A stretch of DNA of 36,187 bases, from assembly GCA_947475825.1 (NCBI GenBank), contig CANJMS010000015.1, forward strand, positions 1 through 36,187, written 5' to 3'. The notes under the pieces were generated by a model. That model had not been told where the DNA came from and searched no databases. It was given only the letters and a program-made list of their open reading frames with translations. Position numbers and translations under genes: made by a program. Source of the stretch: Nitrosomonadales bacterium. GTDB taxonomy: Bacteria > Pseudomonadota > Gammaproteobacteria > Burkholderiales > Gallionellaceae. Positions 31,800 to 36,187 of the stretch are shown here, one piece after another (the first letter of the stretch is position 1; every line of letters starts with the position of its first letter).

Positions 31800-34655
31800 A
31801 TGCAGCATACATCTGAACGTGTTTTATCCTCCGTCATGCCTACGCGCGAAATCGAAAATATCTCTGCCTCTCCCAGTAATGCTTACGATCAATATAGGGT
31901 AATCCGGCGAAATGGTTCGGTTGTCCCTTTTAATCCATCCAAAATCGTTATCGCTATGACCAAGGCGTTTCTTGCCGTTGGCGGCGGGCAAGGTGCGGCC
32001 TCAGCGCGTGTGCGGGAGATGGTTGAAAAGATGTCGGCGACGGTTGTGGGAGCCTTGTTGCGTAGTCAACCGCATGGCGGGACGCTGCATATTGAAGACA
32101 TTCAGGATCAGGTCGAATTATCGTTAATGCGCTCGGGTGAGCATGACGTGGCGCGTGCCTATGTGCTGTATCGTGAAGATCGCTCACGCGAGCGTGCCAA
32201 AGCAAGAGAGAAAGAGGCCACTTCTAGAGCCACGCTTAATATCTTGCATGTATTGGATAAGGGAGTGTCTCGTCCATTGGATGTGGTGGGCTTGAAGGAT
32301 ATGATTCAAGCGGCTTGCATCGGATTGGGCGATGCAGTAAGCGCAGATCAAATATTAAAGCTGACCCTGAAAGATTTGTACGATGGCGTGCCACTTGATG
32401 AGGTGCGTAAGTGTGTAGTGTTATCGGCGCGTTCGATGATTGAGCAAGAACCTGCTTACAATTATGTAACGGCGCGTTTGTTGCTGAACAATATTTGCTG
32501 CGATATTTTAGGTGAGGCAGTGAGTGCTGCCGACATGGTCATGCGCTATGCTGAAAACTTCCCCTTGTTTATCAAGCGCGGGGTGGAAGCTGAATTGCTG
32601 AATGATGAAATGCTGCAATTTGATCTGCCGCGTTTAGCCAAGGAGTTAGATGCCAGCCGCGATTTTCAATTCGGCTACCTAGGTCTGCAAACACTGTATG
32701 ACCGTTATTTCATTCATATCAATGATGCGCGTATTGAATTGCCACAAGCGTTTTTTATGCGTGTGGCGATGGGTTTGGCACTGAATGAGGCTGACCGTAA
32801 CGCTCGCGCTATCGAGTTCTATCATTTGTTGTCCAGCTTTGATTTTATGAGTTCAACGCCCACCTTATTTAATTCAGGGACGCAGCGTTCGCAACTATCG
32901 TCATGCTACTTGACCACTGTGCCGGATCATTTGGATGGAATTTTTGAAGCCTTCAAGGAAAACGCTTTGCTAGCTAAATATTCCGGTGGCTTGGGTAATG
33001 ACTGGACCCCAGTGCGCTCGTTGGGTGCGCACATCAAGGGTACGAATGGTAAATCGCAAGGCGTGGTGCCGTTCCTGAAAGTAGCCAACGACACCGCAGT
33101 GGCGGTTAATCAAGGTGGCAAGCGCAAAGGCGCGGTGTGTGCCTATCTGGAAACTTGGCATTTGGATGTGGAAGAATTTTTAGATTTACGCAAAAACACT
33201 GGCGATGATCGTCGTCGCACACACGACATGAATACTGCGAACTGGATTCCAGACTTGTTTATGAAGCGCGTCATGGAAGGGGGCGAGTGGACGCTGTTTT
33301 CGCCGTCCGATTGCCCGGATTTGCATGACAAATTTGGCGCGGAGTTCGAGCGCGCCTATCTCGGACACGAAGCCCGTGTTGCAAGAGGTGAGTTGTCTTT
33401 GTTCCGCAAAGTGTCAGCGGCCAGCCTGTGGCGCAAGATGTTGACCATGCTGTTTGAGACTGGTCATCCGTGGATCACTTTCAAGGATGCCTGCAACGTG
33501 CGCTCCCCGCAGCAGCATGTTGGTGTGGTGCATAGCTCAAATTTATGTACCGAAATAACATTGAATACCTCGGATACCGAAATTGCGGTATGTAATCTGG
33601 GCTCGATCAATTTGTCGGCACACTTGCATCCAAAAGGGCATGCAAAATTCGGTCAGATCGATCACGAAAAATTGCAGCGCACCGTCACGACCGCCATGCG
33701 TATGCTGGATAACGTAATCGACATTAATTACTACGCGGTGGAAAAAGCGCGCAATTCCAATCTCAAGCATAGACCTGTGGGCTTGGGCGTAATGGGTTTC
33801 CAGGATTGCCTGCATGAAATACGCATACCCTACGCCTCTGCCGCTGCGGTGGAATTTGCTGATCGCTCGATGGAGGCGGTGTGTTACTACGCTTACTGGG
33901 CTTCGACCGAATTGGCGCAAGAGCGCGGCTGTTACGCCAGCTATCAGGGCAGCTTGTGGGATCAAGGCATACTTCCACAAGATACCTTGGAGTTGCTACG
34001 TAAGTCGCGCGGTGGTTACGTCGAAGTAGATCATTCGACCAGCATGGATTGGGATGCTTTGCGCGCGCGCCTCAAAGAGCATGGTATGCGTAATTCAAAT
34101 TGCGTAGCGATTGCACCGACCGCCACGATTTCAAACATTATCGGGGTGTCGGCGTGCATCGAGCCGACCTATCAAAATCTATTCGTTAAGTCGAATTTAT
34201 CGGGCGAATTTACCGTTATCAACAGTTATCTGGTTAAAGACTTAAAGCGTCTGGGCTTGTGGGATGAGGTGATGATTGCTGACCTGAAATATTTCGATGG
34301 TTGCCTCGCCAAGATTGATCGGATTCCGTTGGAGTTGCGTAATTTGTATGCCACCGCATTTGAGGTGGAGCCGCAATGGATTATTGAAGCGGCATCACGT
34401 CGGCAAAAGTGGATCGACCAAGCGCAGTCGCTGAATATTTACATGGCAGGGGTGTCTGGGCGCAAGCTGGATGAGACGTATAAATTGGCTTGGTTGCGCG
34501 GTCTCAAGACCACGTATTACCTGCGTACCATGGGCGCGACTTCGGCGGAGAAATCCACCTCACGCATCGGCGGCGGGCTGAATGCGGTAGCCGTGGAAGA
34601 TGCCAGTGTCAAAATGTGCTCTATAGATACACCCGATTGTGAAGCCTGCCAATAA
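31800..34655 (+). CDS. nrdA: Ribonucleoside-diphosphate reductase alpha subunit (class I)
   Basis: NrdA reduces ribonucleoside diphosphates, using a radical delivered from NrdB. The 951 residues start with an ATP-cone regulatory domain (about 32-130, [16 protein letters not shown]). The catalytic barrel has Cys369 (SSCYLTT), Cys583 and Glu585 (NLCTEI) and Cys598 (VCNLGSIN). The spacing Cys369-Cys583 equals that of E. coli Cys225-Cys439. The C-terminal CEACQ provides the shuttle thiols. The protein is longer than E. coli NrdA because of an N-terminal extension that includes the ATP-cone. It is cotranscribed with nrdB, 50 bases downstream. Confidence 0.95.
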   Translation: MQHTSERVLSSVMPTREIENISASPSNAYDQYRVIRRNGSVVPFNPSKIVIAMTKAFLAVGGGQGAASARVREMVEKMSATVVGALLRSQPHGGTLHIEDIQDQVELSLMRSGEHDVARAYVLYREDRSRERAKAREKEATSRATLNILHVLDKGVSRPLDVVGLKDMIQAACIGLGDAVSADQILKLTLKDLYDGVPLDEVRKCVVLSARSMIEQEPAYNYVTARLLLNNICCDILGEAVSAADMVMRYAENFPLFIKRGVEAELLNDEMLQFDLPRLAKELDASRDFQFGYLGLQTLYDRYFIHINDARIELPQAFFMRVAMGLALNEADRNARAIEFYHLLSSFDFMSSTPTLFNSGTQRSQLSSCYLTTVPDHLDGIFEAFKENALLAKYSGGLGNDWTPVRSLGAHIKGTNGKSQGVVPFLKVANDTAVAVNQGGKRKGAVCAYLETWHLDVEEFLDLRKNTGDDRRRTHDMNTANWIPDLFMKRVMEGGEWTLFSPSDCPDLHDKFGAEFERAYLGHEARVARGELSLFRKVSAASLWRKMLTMLFETGHPWITFKDACNVRSPQQHVGVVHSSNLCTEITLNTSDTEIAVCNLGSINLSAHLHPKGHAKFGQIDHEKLQRTVTTAMRMLDNVIDINYYAVEKARNSNLKHRPVGLGVMGFQDCLHEIRIPYASAAAVEFADRSMEAVCYYAYWASTELAQERGCYASYQGSLWDQGILPQDTLELLRKSRGGYVEVDHSTSMDWDALRARLKEHGMRNSNCVAIAPTATISNIIGVSACIEPTYQNLFVKSNLSGEFTVINSYLVKDLKRLGLWDEVMIADLKYFDGCLAKIDRIPLELRNLYATAFEVEPQWIIEAASRRQKWIDQAQSLNIYMAGVSGRKLDETYKLAWLRGLKTTYYLRTMGATSAEKSTSRIGGGLNAVAVEDASVKMCSIDTPDCEACQ

Positions 34656-34705
34656 CGCTTAACAAAAATGCAGAATTAATAAAAACAAGAATGTGGGAGA
34701 AAGAA

Positions 34706-35848
34706 ATGTTGACTTTTGAAGATGAAATGATGCCAGCCGGATTGCTGACCGGATCGTTTGTATTTGGTGATAGTGCCCATGCAGAAAAAATCGTGCGGGC
34801 GGATAATTACACGATTGCATCTACGTCGGTAGGACGTATCCGGGTGGAGGATAAGCGCATTATTAATTGCAGTGCAGATGTCAACCAACTGGTGCCATTC
34901 AAATACAAATGGGCGTGGGATAAATATTTATCCGCTTGCGCTAACCACTGGATGCCTCAAGAGGTAAACATGTCAGCCGATATAGCCTTATGGAAAAATC
35001 CTAATGGTCTGACCGATGACGAGCGCTTGTTGGTGAAACGCAATTTAGGATTTTTTACCACAGCAGACAGCCTAGCTGCTAACAACATCGTACTCGGCAC
35101 CTATCGCCACATTACTAATCCCGAGTGCCGCCAGTACTTGCTGCGCCAGGCATTTGAAGAGGCCATTCATACCCACGCCTACCAATACATAGTAGAAAGT
35201 CTGGGGCTGGATGAAGGTGAAATTTTCAACATGTATCACGAAGTGTCCAGCATACGTGAGAAGGATGAATTCCTGCTGCCCTTCATTGACACGCTGACCA
35301 ACCCAAACTTTAAGACCGGTACTATGGAGGCTGATCAGCAATTGCTGCGTAGCTTGATCGTGTTTGCCTGCATCATGGAAGGATTGTTTTTCTATGTGGG
35401 GTTTGTACAAATACTGGCCTTGGGTCGGCAGAACAAAATGACGGGTGCGGCAGAACAGTACCAATACATTTTGCGCGATGAATCCATGCATCTGAATTTT
35501 GGCGTGGATGTCATTAACCAGATCAAATTGGAAAATCCAAATCTGTGGACTACCCAATTCCGCGAGGAAATTCGTGGCCTCATGCAAAAAGGCGTGGAGT
35601 TGGAATACCGCTACGCCGAAGACACCATGCCGCGTGGCGTATTGGGGTTGAACTCCGGTATGTTTAAAGAATACCTGCGCTTTATTGCGAACCGTCGTTG
35701 TCAGCAAATTGGTGTAGATGTGTTGTATCCGGGAGCAAGCAATCCGTTTCCGTGGATGGCAGAAATGATTGATCTCAAGAAGGAGAAAAATTTCTTCGAA
35801 ACCCGTGTCACCGAGTACCAAACCGGTGGTGCGCTTTCTTGGGATTAG
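34706..35848 (+). CDS. nrdB: Ribonucleoside-diphosphate reductase beta subunit (class I)
   Basis: NrdB houses the dimetal site and radical. The frame is open from ATG 34691, but ATG 34706 has GGGAG (34695-34699) 6 bases upstream and gives the family start MLTFEDE; I choose it (380 residues). The metal ligands are Asp121, Glu152, His155, Glu225, Glu259 and His262. The radical tyrosine is Tyr159 in [12 protein letters not shown]. The overall sequence resembles the Chlamydia-type R2 (for example [11 protein letters not shown] and [16 protein letters not shown]). That type has Glu and Phe where this protein keeps Asp and Tyr, so the normal tyrosyl chemistry is expected. Confidence 0.94.
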   Translation: MLTFEDEMMPAGLLTGSFVFGDSAHAEKIVRADNYTIASTSVGRIRVEDKRIINCSADVNQLVPFKYKWAWDKYLSACANHWMPQEVNMSADIALWKNPNGLTDDERLLVKRNLGFFTTADSLAANNIVLGTYRHITNPECRQYLLRQAFEEAIHTHAYQYIVESLGLDEGEIFNMYHEVSSIREKDEFLLPFIDTLTNPNFKTGTMEADQQLLRSLIVFACIMEGLFFYVGFVQILALGRQNKMTGAAEQYQYILRDESMHLNFGVDVINQIKLENPNLWTTQFREEIRGLMQKGVELEYRYAEDTMPRGVLGLNSGMFKEYLRFIANRRCQQIGVDVLYPGASNPFPWMAEMIDLKKEKNFFETRVTEYQTGGALSWD

Positions 35849-35943
35849 AGGGCTTTGGCATGGCCGGGAATAACGGTGTGCTGGAGGTGTAGTAGTTGTT
35901 GTATTGTATTTTCTTTGATTTTTAATTACCAAAGGAGGTTGAA

Positions 35944-36187
35944 ATGGCAGCAAAAGCGAAACCAGCAGCAAAAAAGGCTGTAGCCAAGAAGGCAGCACCT
36001 GCTAAAAAAGCAGCGCCCGCCAAGAAGGCTGTAGCCAAGAAAGCAGCGCCTGCTAAAAAAGCAGTAGCCAAAAAAGCGGCTCCAGCTAAAAAAGCAGCGC
36101 CTGCTAAAAAAGCAGTAGCCAAAAAAGCGGCTCCAGCTAAAAAAGCAGCGCCTGCTAAAAAAGCAGTAGCCAAAAAAGCGGCTCCAG
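35944..36187 (+). CDS. Histone H1-like Lys/Ala/Pro-rich protein, cut by the window end
   Basis: The frame opens MAAKAKPAAKKAVAKKAAP and continues with repeats of the kind KKAVAKKAAPAKKAAPA to the edge. Such proteins bind DNA nonspecifically and resemble AlgP/HctB-type bacterial H1-like proteins. The start is firm: AAAGGAGG (35931-35938) lies 5 bases before ATG 35944, a near-perfect Shine-Dalgarno suggesting high expression. The C-terminus is unknown. Confidence 0.85.
   Translation, partial: MAAKAKPAAKKAVAKKAAPAKKAAPAKKAVAKKAAPAKKAVAKKAAPAKKAAPAKKAVAKKAAPAKKAAPAKKAVAKKAAP
36061..36187. repeat. 51-base tandem repeat inside the H1-like gene
   Basis: Two identical 51-base units (36061-36111 and 36112-36162) and the start of a third (from 36163) encode a 17-residue Lys/Ala/Pro block. 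The units are identical at the DNA level, including synonymous positions, so they arose or were homogenised recently. Confidence 0.85.

Noticed and set aside
35072-35998. 308-codon minus-strand frame opposite nrdB
   Set aside because: Antisense of a complete nrdB with all metal ligands; no recognisable protein.
35922-36173. Minus-strand frame of Ala/Phe/Leu repeats opposite the H1-like gene
   Set aside because: It is the antisense reading of Lys/Ala codon repeats; the plus strand has a near-perfect ribosome site and a known protein type.
36061-36187. CRISPR-like array
   Set aside because: The repeats are contiguous coding units without spacers.

Overview
The window looks like a chromosome segment from a betaproteobacterium, probably of the Nitrosomonadales/Gallionellales type. 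This is an inference from gene content and order, with no database search behind it. The signs are the gshA type first known from acidithiobacilli and nitrifiers, a regulatory PTS (EIIA-HPr-EI with no sugar permease), a PP0621-pilS-pilR-ampD block, small class I cytochromes c, a cobalamin-dependent MetH and a Lys/Ala histone H1-like protein.

Layout. The left edge (1-494) holds the 5' end of an IS630-type transposase on the minus strand and unassigned sequence. 495-5407 (+) carries gshA, apbE, the mannose-type EIIA, ptsH and ptsI. 5475-6807 is a scar: the last ~62 codons of a TonB-dependent receptor, a nested palindromic repeat, and a decayed IS4-type element. 6842-12879 (-) reads metH, a DUF486 membrane protein, an FKBP lipoprotein and mpl, probably one operon. 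mpl carries an in-frame repeat insertion. 13276-16279 (-) has a DUF6279 lipoprotein, ksgA, tag and a CoA-binding protein. 16469-20681 contains msbA between three broken genes: a nucleotide-hydrolase/TIR-like protein with two nonsense codons, an XRE antitoxin fragment, and an outer-membrane barrel with a nonsense codon. 20796-25155 (-) is a branched-chain amino-acid type ABC system, livK / livH-livM-livG, without livF. 25356-26366 (-) has a broken and an intact cytochrome c. 26659-31494 (+) holds lgt, PP0621, pilS, pilR and ampD. 31800-35848 (+) is nrdA-nrdB, and an H1-like gene runs off the right end.

Functional themes are cell envelope and peptidoglycan recycling (mpl, ampD, lgt, msbA, FKBP), one-carbon and redox metabolism (metH, gshA, apbE), PTS phosphorelay control, type IV pilus regulation (pilSR) and dNTP synthesis (nrdAB).

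The strongest unexplained signal is a family of short inverted-repeat elements, three copies at 5724-5849, 12955-13141 and 23573-23867. The two longer copies contain the same bulged hairpin with an identical AAAAGAC loop, but five of its eleven base pairs differ between copies by compensatory changes. That pattern means the fold is under selection. One copy abuts the livH start codon and supplies its only Shine-Dalgarno-like bases, next to a strong terminator that separates livK from livHMG.
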